From Simmondsia chinensis (Eukaryota; Streptophyta; Magnoliopsida; Caryophyllales; Simmondsiaceae): a DNA stretch of 64,000 bases. The notes under the pieces were generated by a model. It made no database searches and was not told the origin of the DNA. It worked only from the letters and a program-made list of their open reading frames with translations. Shown here piece after piece: positions 10,612-20,879 of this stretch (its first letter is position 1; every line of letters starts with the position of its first letter). The translations under genes were made by a program, and so were the position numbers. Location: contig JAGTTD010000016.1 of NCBI GenBank assembly GCA_018398585.1, forward strand, positions 22,801,212-22,865,211. Direction: 5' to 3'.

Positions 10612-11209
10612 TGTTAGGTTATGTCTCAAATTACTTGTTTTAGTTTTATGGGGATGCCGTATGTTCACCGATCGATCGGGTGATTTAAGTGAATTTTTGG
10701 GAGTTTTGGTCGAGAGAGGGCCGACCGATCGGGAGTCGTTTTTCGCAAACCCTAGCCGTCTTCTATAAATAAGGGCTTAGGGTTTCAGCTTATGTGAGTT
10801 TAACTCCAATTATGAATCCAATTAAAAGGTTGTGAGGCGCCGCCATTAAAAGTGAGGTGATTTCGTAATTTCTCCAAGATATTCGAGTGCTACGAGAGTT
10901 CAGAGGGAGTGATTGTAATTCTTCCATATATCTCGTTCTAGGAAGTGTCGTCGTAATTCTTCCGTTCAGCATCAATAAAGAGTCTCCATCTCCGCCCGTG
11001 GTTTTCTCCCCTCTCGATTGTAGAGGGGTTTTCACGTAAATATTGTGTGTTCGTTTTGTTCTTTCTTTCTCTATATTTGCTTACTTCTCGTTTTGTGTGA
11101 GTCATATTATTTGAATCGAATCAAGTTATCAGGGTCCACGCTCCCGCATTAAGTTTTCCCTAACAAATTGGTATAATAGTATATCAGATTTGTTTAAGTT
11201 TTCCGCTCA
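10612..11209 (+). repeat. 3' LTR of Copia element A
   Basis: It begins TGTTAGGTTATG and ends TTCCGCTCA, followed by TSD AACCT at 11210-11214. It is about 17 bases shorter than the 5' LTR, having lost one CGATCGATCGG-containing unit. It retains the internal fossil PBS (AATTGGTATAATAG at 11166-11179). Confidence 0.9.
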
Positions 11210-11214
11210 AACCT

Positions 11215-11630
11215 AAAAACAAAAGAATATTAGAACGTACCTAGAGGGTCAGATAAGTTATTTCATATATTTTGAGAAAATTAAAAATTGTTAAATAATT
11301 TCTACTTCACACCTTTCGTCAATTTCCACCAACTAAATGAGATATCTGATCCCTGCTTCTCATAAATGTCTATTTCTCATGTCTACTTTCTACTAATCAA
11401 ATAAGGCTTAACATTAATCCGACCCCCACTAACTGTCAGATTTATTTGGCACTTGCTAACGTTTGAAGTACTTTAATAATAACGCCAGATTTCACAAGAA
11501 ACATACTAGGGGTCACTTTTTGACACACATTCTGAACGCCATATTTTATTGATTTATTTTCCTCCGTGATTGTATTCAAATACGCTATTACAAACAATAT
11601 TTAATCCTTTTAAATAATAGAAAATTTGTA
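11215..11630. other. AT-rich gap, nothing recognised
   Basis: Unique-looking AT-rich DNA between element A and the SINE copy. I see no open frame of note, no inverted repeat and no RNA-like structure. Confidence 0.5.
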
Positions 11631-11644
11631 TTTCAGAATTATAA

Positions 11645-11888
11645 AAAAATAATATTTTTAGTGCCTTACAGACTCCCGCCTAAGCAGGGTCTAGGGGTGG
11701 ACGTACGCAGGCTTTCCCCTTCAGGGTACCCGGAAGGGTGGCTGATTCTGAGAATCTCCAATCTGAGGGTTGTAACATGAGGATTTCTCAGAAGATTATC
11801 CATCTTGGTATTACTCTCGCTCAAATATACTTAATTTCAAAATTCTAGTAAGATTTAGTACTTGCATATTAGTATCATCTTAGATATA
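11645..11888 (-). mobile_element. 5S-headed SINE, decayed second copy
   Basis: Read on the minus strand, the 5' part follows plant 5S rRNA with many C-to-T and G-to-A changes (ATTTGAGCGAGAGTAATACC where 5S has CTTGGGCGAGAGTAGTACT). It is followed by CAACCCTCAG and an Au-like body (GCCTGCGTACGTCCACCCCT, TGCTTAGGCGGGAGTC, AAGGCACTAAA). Flanks TTTCAGAATTATAA (11631-11644) and TTTTGGAATTATAA (11889-11902) give an imperfect 14-base duplication. Order and spacing match the better copy at 24583-24839, so the chimeric structure predates both insertions. The 3' tail is a short AAAAATATTAT. Confidence 0.8.
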
Positions 11889-11902
11889 TTTTGGAATTAT
11901 AA

Positions 11903-12185
11903 CAAAGGAATAATAAATTGTGTGGGGTGTTGTTCCCCCATTCAAAGCAATAAAGCATATTCTATTTGTACTATTAGCATTTTGCCTGATGCTGTCTTGT
12001 GATACGCTGGATAAATAAAAAAAATTAAATAAGCACAGTCAATCATACTCATTTTATCAATCAATAGTGTTTTAGGTCACTATTATCCACTATTTACAAA
12101 AAGTAGACAAATCAATACATTGGTTAGTGAAGTTTTATTCTAAAGGATCCTATACTTCTTGTGGTAGTTTTTTCTAGTCGGAACA
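11903..12185. other. AT-rich gap before Gypsy element H
   Basis: No coding or repeat structure that I can support. It resumes directly after the SINE flank duplication and ends at the TSD of element H. Confidence 0.45.
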
Positions 12186-12190
12186 TTCTT

Positions 12191-12597
12191 TGATATGAAT
12201 ATTCCCGGGCCTCGAATCTTTACCTTGCTAGCTGCTACCTTTGGACATGTCAGCGTCATGTCAACACCATAATTGATGAGTCACCTTTCTTATGTGGCAT
12301 GCTTAGTCACCCTCTTTAGTTATTTCCCTAATAAAAATAAGATTAGTTCATTAGGTGAGGGTTTATGCTTAGATGTTGATGATAATATGATTTCTCTCTC
12401 TCCCTCCTAATTCTCTCTATGTCTTCTCCCCCCTTCTTCTAGATTTTCTCTCCTTTCTTATTATATTACATGTAATTACTCTATTTGGAGATTATCCTTA
12501 TATAATATACAACCGTTCACTGTTTCCTAGCTATCGCTTTGTGCGATTGTGGAGCTGGATTCTGAGCTGTGAGCTAGATTGGTGTTGGTTCGTATCA
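12191..12597 (+). repeat. 5' LTR of Gypsy element H
   Basis: It starts TGATATGAATATTCCCGG and ends GGTTCGTATCA. It contains a CT-rich block (CTCTCTCTCCCTCC) and a TTATATAATATAC TATA-like sequence near 12498-12510. It matches the 3' LTR along its length apart from point changes and a small deletion in the latter. Confidence 0.88.
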
Positions 12598-12801
12598 ATT
12601 GGTATAAAAGCGCTCTTTCCTCGACTCAATTTATACATAAGAGGCCTGTACAAAAGACAAAGAAGCTATTAAGGTGCAATTCAATTTAAGCACATAAGTT
12701 GTTCGATGAAATATCTTAAATAGTCATTCATCAATATTTGTTCATCATAGCACTCTTTCCTCAGTTAAATCTTAGTCTTCAAGCTTAGTAATCTAGGATC
12801 A

Positions 12802-13551
12802 ATGGCGGATAGAACTTAGTCTCAGATTTTGTTGAGGAATTTTGAAGACACTCTTGATCAGAGGTGTTCTACTTTAAATCGATCAATGGAAGAGATGAAA
12901 CAAATGGTTAGAGGGATATCACTTCAGATCGGGTCAATCGTTGGCATCTTTCACAGTCGTTCTCCATCATCAGCGCCAACAAAAGTAATGCACAGTGGCA
13001 ATCATCATTCGGTATCTCCAGCGACCCCTATGCTTCATTAGAAAGGTAACTATCAAATTTCGACTCGTATAACAAAAATAGATTTCCCGAATTTTCGTGG
13101 TGCTGATGTTGTTGGTTGGATACACAAGTGTGAGCAATATTTTATACTTGATAGAACACTTGATTCAATGAAAGTTATGATAGCTAGTTCAGCTCTAGAG
13201 GGGGAGTCATTCGCCTGGCATGATTCTTACAAGGAATCCTAGCTCTTGGGTTCTGTGATTCCTTTGAAAGTATATTCCATGCAGATTAGAGCTAAATTTT
13301 CAGACAGTGTAAGTGATAAGCTAGTTGAGTTGACGAAATTAAGACAGATTGGTGTCTTGGCTGATTACCAAGGTGCGCTTGAACTGTTGGTCGATCGTTA
13401 TGAATTATTTGAGAGTCATAAAATTAGTGTCTTTGTGGGAGGATTACGTAAGGAACTATCCAAATGGGTTAAAATGTTTAAGCCCATCACTTTATATTAT
13501 GCAATCATATTAGCTAAGCTCAAACAAAAAAAATTGCGAGTACTTGGATAG
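12802..13551 (+). pseudogene. Gypsy gag of element H
   Basis: From ATG at 12802 (MADRT, then a stop) the frame continues with FEDTLDQRCSTLNRSMEEMK and, after a TAG at 13039, IDFPNFRGADVVGWIHKCEQ, YFILDRTLDSMKVMIASSAL and ESFAWHDSY. This is the conserved Retrotrans_gag core, in which a W.. CEQYF motif precedes an A...L.G.A..W motif. A further stop at 13240 separates RQIGVLADYQGALELLVDRY and FVGGLRKELSKWVKMFKP. The frame is the same throughout, with at least three stops, so it cannot make a full capsid protein. Confidence 0.82.
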
Positions 13552-13734
13552 AATTAACGATCGAAACCCTTAAAAAATGGCCGCCAACCTCCCATTACCC
13601 TATAACTTAGGTAGAGATGGCTCAAGTTTCCACAAAAATGGCCCCTAACCCTCCTCACCACATCATCACCCTCCTCCAAAGCTCAAACGCAAACCCAACT
13701 CGCATAAAAAAACCCGGTTAGGAGTCAACCTCCA

Positions 13735-14094
13735 TTGGCTCCTATGGAAGTTGAGGACAATGACGTGGGTGAGGTTGAAACCAAATCAGAACAGGAACAT
13801 CACATATCAATACACACATTAGCGGGCATTAGTACATGCCAAACAATGACAGTACAGGGTTACTATGAGAAACAAATTATTAGCATTCTGATAGACAGTG
13901 ACAATATGTATAATTTCATTTATTTGGGTACGGTTAAATCGTTGAATTGTGTTGTTGATACCCTTACAAAACTTTCGGTCACCGCGGCCGATAGGGAACA
14001 AATATTGAATGATGAGGTATGGGAAGAATTCAATGGAAAGTGCACAACTCTGAGTTTTGCTCAGACTTCCCCATTATTCCTCTCTCAGGTGTAA
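13735..14094 (+). pseudogene. Gypsy protease of element H
   Basis: The 119-codon frame contains TLAGISTCQTMTVQGYYEKQ and IISILIDSDNMYNFIYLGTV. The usual Gypsy retropepsin has VLIDSGSTHNFI here, so the catalytic Asp is kept but the Ser-Gly positions have become Asp-Asn. The frame ends at 14092 before any RT motif. The following 14100-14735 has fragments such as STLSELHAKLYQAWHCGL without a clear domain. Confidence 0.7.
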
Positions 14095-14735
14095 TAATAT
14101 CACCTCCAGTGATTGTTCCAAGTATTTGTATTTATTGCAGTTGCTGTTGGGCGACTTTACTTGTGTATTTACTGCTCAATAGCACCTACCATCACTTTGA
14201 CCGGGGTTCAATCATCGAATTCCATTGAGAGGGATAGAAAGTATTACCGTTCAACCCCCTCTTTCGTCCTTCAGGTGCTAAGATTTTGCATATGGTTCTA
14301 TCTTCCACTTTGTCTGAGCTTCATGCCAAGTTATATCAGGCGTGGCACTGTGGGTTGCGTCGTTATGGTTCTATCTACCTCTTCGTCTGAGTTTCATGCC
14401 AAGTTATATCTAGCATGTCATTCAAACCCGGCTATGGGTCGTATCATTGTGGATGAACAGTTCGAACCATTGTCATGTCCATGCTACACTTGGCAGTTCG
14501 TTCCATTACACCACCATGTTAGATGATTAGTAGTTAGCTACTATGCTGATTTATGCTTCTTTATTTTGGTTTCATTCTATGATTCAGCTTAGGGAGGTCA
14601 TACTGGGGTCGAGACTATGTACCGCCGACTTTTTACTACTTAGGTGCTTATTCAATGGACCGGTCAGACTCCATTGATGCAACATATTCCCTCATTTAAC
14701 CCTTGCGGACAAGGGTCAAGTGGCGGAGGGGGTAT

Positions 14736-15129
14736 TGATATGAATATTCCCAAGCCTCGGATCTCGACCTTACTAGCTGCTACCTTTGGACACGTCAGCA
14801 CCATGTCAACACTATAATTGATTATGTGGCATGCTTAGTTACCTTCTCTAGTTATTTTCCTAATATAAATAGGATTAGTTCGTTAGGTGAGGGTTTATGC
14901 TTTGATGTTGATGATGATATAATTTCTCTCTCTCCCTCCTAATTCTCTCTATGTCTTCTCCCCCCTTCTTCTAGATTTCCTCCCCTTTCTTATTATTATA
15001 CATGTAATTACTCTATTTGGAGATTACCCTTATATAATATATAGCTGTTCACTGTCCCGTAGCTATCGATTTATGCAATTGTGGAGCTGGATTGTGAGCT
15101 ATGAGCTAGATTGGTGTTCTTTCGTTTCA
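14736..15129 (+). repeat. 3' LTR of Gypsy element H
   Basis: It begins TGATATGAATATTCCCAAGC and ends TTTCGTTTCA, followed by TSD TTCTT. It shares the CT-rich block and TATA-like sequence of the 5' LTR. Confidence 0.88.
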
Positions 15130-15285
15130 TTCTTCTACTGACATAAGAAGCAACTTGTGCATATGTGAAAGAATTATGAAAATCAATTTCAATTTATTTT
15201 TCAAATTTTCCAAAAAAAATGGGAAAATCGGATAACTATTTCTAACTTTTCCAGCTGAAAACTGGCTACCAAACATCTTCTCTAG

Positions 15286-15391
15286 TGTTATAATACAAAA
15301 TAGTCCCATATCGAAAAATACAAGGGAATGATATCAAGTGACACCATGTGGGCTACTCCATTGCCAGTTGATTTTATGATGGAACCTCACA
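15286..15391 (+). repeat. 5' LTR of TRIM element L
   Basis: About 106 bases starting TGTTATAATACAAAATAGTC and ending near ACCTCACA. A near-copy occurs as 15604-15627 plus 20779-20869, split by Copia K. Short LTRs with TGTTATAATA starts are typical of terminal-repeat retrotransposons in miniature. Confidence 0.7.
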
Positions 15392-15627
15392 TAGGTTGCA
15401 TTAATGGTATCAGAGCTGTTAAACCACGGATCAATTCCAAGGATGCTCAATGGTCATGCTTGACAAGTCACATGTATAGTGCCGAAGTTTCAAAATGGGC
15501 TACTAAGAGTAGAATGGAGCCAACTACAGGAGAAAAGGATTACATACTCAAAATGAAGCTACCTGGAGTGAAGCCGTCAAGACGGTTGCAGAGCATGATA
15601 ATTTGCTATAGTAGAAAATAGTCCTAC

Positions 15628-15801
15628 TGTGGAAATGCAAAGGACGCAAAAATATGAATGTTATTGCTTAAGAAATGAAAGGTGCATGTCTCCCTAATTG
15701 TAGATGAAAGGGACAGGAAGAATTACACATAAAGCCCTTTGACTCTAGAAACTCTAAGGGTAAAAATGTAGAAATACTAAAACCCTAGTAGTCATCTAAT
15801 A
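15628..15801 (-). repeat. 3' LTR of Copia K
   Basis: Minus-oriented LTR ending at TGTGGAAATGC on the left. It shares TTACACATAAAGCCCTTTGA and the TAGTAGTCATCTAATA terminus with 20609-20778. Confidence 0.8.
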
Positions 15802-15811
15802 CGCCCCTCAA

Positions 15812-17130
15812 TCAGAACATGGTGAAGCAACTTGAAGATTGGTTTTGTGATAGAGAAACCGAGGTGGAGAGTCCTTTCATAAATATATCAGCAATTTGTG
15901 TGCTGGTGGGTGTGTAGCGAACCTGGAGATCACGTTTTAGCACTTTCTTTCTTGCATAGTAGAAGTCAACGTCAACATGTTTACTTCTATTATTTGATAC
16001 AACATTTGTGGCGAGATAGGATGCAGAAACGTTGTCACAATAATTAGCAATTGGTCCTATGCGTTTTAGAACAAGGTCTCTCATAAGTTAGTGAACCTAA
16101 TCACTCTTAGCAATGGCTTAGGCCACATCACGATATTTAGATTCAGTAGTGGAATTTGACACAATGATTTGTTTCTTTGCTCTCCAAGATATGAGATTTG
16201 GGCCAAGAAAGAGAGCGTAACCTATGGTAGACCGACGAGTGTTAGGGCAGCCCCCTCAATTAGCGTTAGCATAGGCCACGATAGTGGGGCATTATCCTAG
16301 AAGAATCGTTAGGCCATGGTCTGGAGTGGCTTTGAGGTAGGGAAGGATGCACTTGAAAACCTATGAGTGACTAGTTATAGGGGCATAAGCATGAGCTAAG
16401 AGACAAGATTAATAGCATAATAAATATCAGGATGAGTCATAGTGAGGTTCTAGAGTCCACCTATTGCAATTCTGTACTCCGTCGAGAAAAGCAGAGGATC
16501 TCCCACGGTTAGGGATAGGTAGGTGTGAGTAGGTAGGGAGTTTTTATGGTTTGTTGTGCATGTTAAGCCATGTAAGAAGGTCTATGCTGTATTTGTGTTG
16601 GGACAAGAAGAGCTCATTTTGATCTCATTTTGCCTCTATACCTAGAAAGTAGTGAAGGGGACCGTGATCTTTCAATACAAATTGCGTGGAGAGGGTTTGG
16701 GTGAGAGTGTGTCCCTGTTAGGATAATATCATCAAAATAAAATCGTAAACATGTCAGATCAGTGGGAGTACGACGAAGAAAAGGGGGTGGGTTAGCTTTG
16801 TTGCAAGTAAACCCGATGTTGTAACCTTTGGAACCAAGCTCAACGAGCTTGCTTGAAGCCATAAAGACCCTTGCGTAGCCGACACATATGATCAAGAAAT
16901 TTTGGGTGTATGAACCCTTGAGGTTGTCTCATGTAAAACTCTTCCAAAAGATGGCCATGTAAAAATGCATTCTTAACATCAAGTTGCCTGATGGGCCAAG
17001 CATTGGATATAGCGACTGAAAGTATAAATCGGATGGTTGAGGGTTTGACAACAAGACTGAAAGTTTCCTTGAAGTCAATACCCTCATGCTGGTGAAAACC
17101 TTATGCAACTAAGCGAGTTGTAAATCCGTC
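15812..17130 (-). pseudogene. RT and RNase H of Copia K
   Basis: On the minus strand, fragments include a reverse-transcriptase start near 17100 (HEGIDFKETFSLVVKPSTIR), the Copia hallmark WPIRQLDVKNAFLHGHL near 17000, YMRQPQGFI and LYGFKQA; the usual YVDD has decayed to text like YDFILMILS. Toward 15812 is the RNase H end with ANYCDNVSASYLATNVVSNN and HVDVDFYYARKKVL. Several frameshifts and stops interrupt it. The order matches Copia (integrase before RT). Confidence 0.75.
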
Positions 17131-17818
17131 AACTGAGCCATCCACTTTATATTTTACTCGAATTTCAAAGTACTTCCTACAACATTTTTGTTTGGGTCAT
17201 ATGAAATGAAGTCCCAAGTGTGATTTAAGATTAAGGTGTTAAATTTGTTAGCCATTACTTCTTGCCATTTCAAGTTTTTAGCAGCTTGGGAGCAACGGGT
17301 TGGTTCTTGTATAACTATTATAGAGGAGAGAGATAAAGGATATTTTGGTTTTCAAGTACCATTCTTAAGTCTATACCCATATGATGAGTGTTAGGAAGTG
17401 CAAGAGATTCTATTATAGGTGCGCAGAGAGGGGGGTCCAGCTACTGTTCTTGGACAATAGATGAGAGGCTCTATGTGATGTCAAGTTCGGTTATGATGTC
17501 GACTGGTGGGTGTGAAGGCTCGGGTGTGGAGTGTGAGTCTGAATTAGGGGAAGGGAGAACATGCTCTAGGGAAAGGGGATGGTTGTCAAGTGGGGTTCAG
17601 GTAGTGGTGCCGCCAAGGGAGTCTTGGTGATTCAGGTGGTCGATAGCTAATGAATTGGCTGTCGGTTGGGCAGTCAGCGAGCCTCGGCCAACAACTGCTA
17701 GGTTGTTGGTTGTGCTGGGTCAACATGATTGTGATGGAAGCGAAAAGCATGTTTTGTTGCCTATTAGATGGGGTGGGTGATCCAATTTCAGGATAGGGAA
17801 ACCTATGTTCATCGAAAA

Positions 17819-18460
17819 CTACATGCCAACTAATATAAAGGCATCATGTTTTGGGTTCAAGGTAATGATGGCCTTTGTAACGTGCAGCACACCAATGGAG
17901 CGAAGTGCAAGTTTGTGAGGTGCACGAGGGATGAGATTTGGGTAACACGCACATCCAAAAACATGAAAACGAGAATAGTCCAGTGGTTTTTGGAATAGTT
18001 TTTCAAAAGGGGATACGTTTTGTAAAAGAGGTGTTGGTAGGCGGTTTATTGTAAAACGGGCCGTACAAACTGAGTCATCCAAAAATTCAATACGGCAATT
18101 TGGATTGAAGAAGTAAGGTTCATGCCATTCAACTAAGTGTTGATGCTTTCGTTCCGCAGCTCCATTTTGTTGTGGAGTATCAGGATACGATAAGTGAAAA
18201 ATTATCCCCAAACGTTTACGTAATCCATTCATGCCTTGATGATTTAATTCCCCTCCACCATCACTTTGAAAGATTTTTATTTTTGTGTTAAATTGATTTT
18301 TCACAAGTGCTTTAAAGGTTTCGAGAAGTTTAAAAACATCTGATTTTCTTTTCATTGGGTATAGCCATGTGAACCGCGTATAGTCATCAACAAAAATAAC
18401 ATAATACTTATTTCGGGAAGTGGAAAAGATGGGGGATTGCCATGTATTCAAGTGTATTAG
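17819..18460 (-). pseudogene. Integrase core of Copia K
   Basis: A 210-codon frame contains NKYYVIFVDDYTRFTWLYPM, FQSDGGGEL (second catalytic Asp), YPDTPQQNGAAERKHQHLVE (catalytic Glu) and the post-core FHVFGCACYPNL. The first catalytic position reads LNTWQSP where the family usually has a D.WGPSP-type motif, so the Asp appears changed to Asn. This is the best preserved part of K. Confidence 0.82.
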
Positions 18461-18599
18461 TATAAGTGGGCGATGGTGGTATGTATAGCATGCTCAAAAG
18501 GTAAATGATGAGATTTTCCTAAGCAACAAATTTGACAAAAATTTATAACTTTATTACTTGGAATAAGTTTGCGATCTCATAGAATTCAGAAAACATTAC

Positions 18600-20482
18600 T
18601 ACCTAGGTGACCTAATCGTTTATGCCAAATTTGACATGTGTGGGTTTAATGACGAATCTTGCATTGTGAGGCAAAAAGCTATAAAAAGGCCTGTTACTGT
18701 GAATCCGAAGCAAAAGTGTCCCATTAGCCTTGTCCTTGACAGAGAAAAAATTGGACTTAAATTTAACAACACAATTATTATCTTGACATAGGCATTTTAT
18801 AGATAATAGATTATGCATGAGTTGTGGGACAAGTAAAACATTTTAAGGGATACGGGGCCATGTTTAGTAGTTATAGTAGAAGACCCAACATGAGTGACGG
18901 GAAGTAAAACACCATTTCAAACTTGAATGCATTTATGGCCATGATAAGGAAGAGGGTTATGCACGATATCAGAATTTGATGTCATGTGGTTCGATGCTCC
19001 CGAGTTAAGGTACCAGTTGCAGTCATGAGGCTCCTAAATAGACATGGCAGAGAAGGACTAAAAGGGATTTGGGAAATGATATCTAATTGAACCCATGTGG
19101 GCAAGTGAGGGCTGCATGACCCAGTTGTCCAGAAGTCCAAGATTACCAGTGTCGAGATTGAAGGGGAGAGATCCTGTAGGTTGAACATAGTTAGAAGTGG
19201 GAGGTGGAGAACCATACTGAGATAAGTTTGAACCACCAGGGCCCTGTTTGGTGATGTTGAGTGTGACCTTGTCCCTCTTTTCGTCCCCCATGACCACCAC
19301 GACAGTTTTGGGGGCTTCCTTTTCCACCTTGGCCACGTCCTCCACGGCCTTGATTTTGTCCATTTGATCCTACATTGGTGGCAACTAAAGCATGGGATGG
19401 GTCAGTAGAAGGGTGAGTATTGTAGCGAGTGATAGCAGCCTCCTCATTGAGGAGAGTAGTTTTGAGTTCCTCATAGGTCAGACTTCGAGAAGATTGATGC
19501 ATCAAAGTACAAAAGGTAACATATTCAGGGGAAGCCCGTAGAGGTCATAGTGAAGTAGTTCTCTATTTGAAATTCGTGAATCTATAGCAACTAGGTTGTC
19601 GGCAATGTTTTTAAGTTTGGAAAGGTATTTGTCCATGGTTTTGCAATCTTTCCTAAGGTTTTCGAGTTGAATACAAAGATCAAACTTCTTAGCCAACAAA
19701 TAATCTCTAAACCACTTAGCGAGGACATCCCACATGGCTTTTGATATGGGTTGGCGAATAATGTCATTAATGAGGGACTGAGATAAATTAGCAGCAATAC
19801 AGAAGCGTAAGCTTTGATTTTTTCTAACCTAGGTTATATAATCATGATTGGGAAGGGAAGTTCCATTTAAGTTGTTTATAGTGGATGGAGAACAAGGATA
19901 TGAAACATCTATGTATCCAATTAACTGATAGGAAATGAGTATCATACAAGATAATCAAATGTATTTTCAAGTCTTATAGTCACAATACTTGTAATATTAG
20001 ATAGTGGTAGGATAAGGGGAATCGTAGGAACTTCGAATTCATGGTTACCAGTGGGACCACCAAACCCCCGGGGGGGTGGTGGGAAGGAAGATGGGGGCAA
20101 TGTAAGTGGTGGTGCCGCCATAGATAGTGGTGTGGGGAAGGGGAAAGAAGGCAAGGGAATGTGAGATGCTCATGCCTAAATTAGGAGTCATTGTTGACCT
20201 CAAAGAGGGAAATGACATACCGGAGATGGCGACACCAGGGTCGGTTTGCCCGAAGAGGAAGAAAGGTGGGGCGATTGTGCTGACACTGAAATAGTCGGTC
20301 ACCACCCCAACGTGGGTTGTTGGTGCAGCATTCGGAGGGAGGCCGCCATGGGGATAGGTGGTCCCTACCGAGTTGCATGGTGCTGCAGCTGGCGTTGGGG
20401 TGGTCGTCACAACGGCAGATCTAGAGGAGGGTAGGTTAGGGAAACTGGGTGAGGGATTGGAGTTAGGGTATAGGGCTGCCAT
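18600..20482 (-). pseudogene. Gag and protease of Copia K
   Basis: The frame starts at ATG 20482 (MAALYPNSNPSPSFPN) with a proline-rich N-terminus usual in this Copia group. It continues in pieces: ANPYQKPCGMSSLSGLEIIC and LAKWFRDYLLAKKFDLCIQL in the gag core; a glycine-arginine-rich stretch (GRGGRGQGGKGSPQNCRGGH) near 19320; and protease-adjacent DSGASNHMTS-like text near 18980, with SIKCLCQDNNCVVKF after it. At least four frame breaks occur between 19190 and 20160. The antisense frame 20246-20434 is a shadow. Confidence 0.7.
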
Positions 20483-20608
20483 AAATTAAAATTTTAAACA
20501 ATAACTAATAGAGAACTAAATCATGAAATAAAGAAAATTATATTAGAAATTTTAAGAGAGAAGCCAAAAAGAAAATTTTGAGTGAGATTTATTCTCGCTT
20601 AGATACTA

Positions 20609-20778
20609 TGTGAAAAGACAAAGGAAGCAAAAGTATGAATGTTGTTGTCTAAGAAATGAAAGATACATTCCCTATTTATCGATGAAAGGGAGAGGAAAAA
20701 TTACACATAAAGCCCTTTGACTCTAATACACTAAGGATAAGGATGTAAAAAGATTAAAACCCTAGTAGTCATCTAATA
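20609..20778 (-). repeat. 5' LTR of Copia K
   Basis: It matches 15628-15801 in order: AAGGA(A/C)GCAAAA, TATGAATGTT, AAGAAATGAAAG, TTACACATAAAGCCCTTTGA and AACCCTAGTAGTCATCTAATA. Orientation is minus, with the LTR start at 20778. Confidence 0.8.
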
Positions 20779-20879
20779 CACACATCAAAAATACAACGGA
20801 ATGATACCAAGATATATACCAAGTGGGCTACTCCACCCATTGCCAATTGATTTTAAGATAGAATCTCACCTGAGCTATA

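Larger units (their letters stand above)
8201..11209 (+). mobile_element. Copia element A, complete with LTRs and TSD, gag-protease only
   Basis: LTRs at 8201-8815 and 10612-11209 enclose 1.8 kb. The 5-bp TSD AACCT is perfect. The internal region holds gag, zinc knuckle, protease and a pre-integrase piece. It then jumps to the segment after integrase and to the last part of RNase H, so the integrase core and reverse transcriptase are absent. Element B (52921-56007) has the same structure and nearly the same internal length, so this is a shared non-autonomous form rather than a private deletion. It lies exactly at the right edge of fold-back element 3. Confidence 0.92.
12191..15129 (+). mobile_element. 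Gypsy element H with perfect TSD, gag-protease only
   Basis: LTRs 12191-12597 and 14736-15129 start TGATATGAATATTCCC and end near TCGTATCA/TCGTTTCA. The 5-bp TSD TTCTT (12186-12190 and 15130-15134) is exact. A mutated PBS (TTGGTATAAAAGCGC) follows the 5' LTR, and a polypurine tract (AAGTGGCGGAGGGGG, 14719-14733) precedes the 3' LTR. The internal 2.1 kb has gag and protease only. Reverse transcriptase and integrase domains are not recognisable, so it is a non-autonomous or internally deleted Gypsy element, structurally parallel to Copia A. Confidence 0.88.
15628..20778 (-). mobile_element. Copia element K (degenerate), inserted in the TRIM
   Basis: A minus-strand Copia element with short LTRs (15628-15801 and 20609-20778, about 170-175 bases, starting TATTAGATGACTACTAGGG, an altered TGTTAG). 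On the minus strand the order is gag, protease, integrase, RT, RNase H. A polypurine-like TTGAGGGGCG precedes the 3' LTR. The PBS is altered (TAGTATCTAAGC). Candidate TSDs CCTAC and CACAC match only 3/5, consistent with age. Numerous stops and frameshifts make it non-functional. Confidence 0.82.
15286..20869 (+). mobile_element. TRIM element L, split by Copia K
   Basis: The LTR1, about 212 bases of interior and the interrupted LTR2 add up to roughly 430 bases once K (15628-20778) is removed. The interior has a perfect ATGGTATCAGAGC PBS at 15404-15416. LTR2 resumes to the right of K with AAAAATACAACGGAATGATACC, matching AAAAATACAAGGGAATGATATC in LTR1, and then GTGGGCTACTCC, TTGCCAATTGATTTTAAGAT and GAATCTCAC. 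The open frame 15328-15621 spans the LTR and interior and is not a gene. Outer TSDs are not evident. Confidence 0.72.

Noticed and set aside
11166..11209. PBS and leader sequence lying outside the 3' LTR of element A, suggesting a tandem or aberrant integration
   Set aside because: The TSD AACCT lies after this segment and element B shows the same arrangement, so these bases are simply the end of an extended LTR.
15328..15621. 97-codon open frame
   Set aside because: It spans the TRIM LTR, PBS and interior; such elements do not encode proteins.
17388..17630. 80-codon plus-strand frame
   Set aside because: Antisense to the integrase-RT linker of Copia K.
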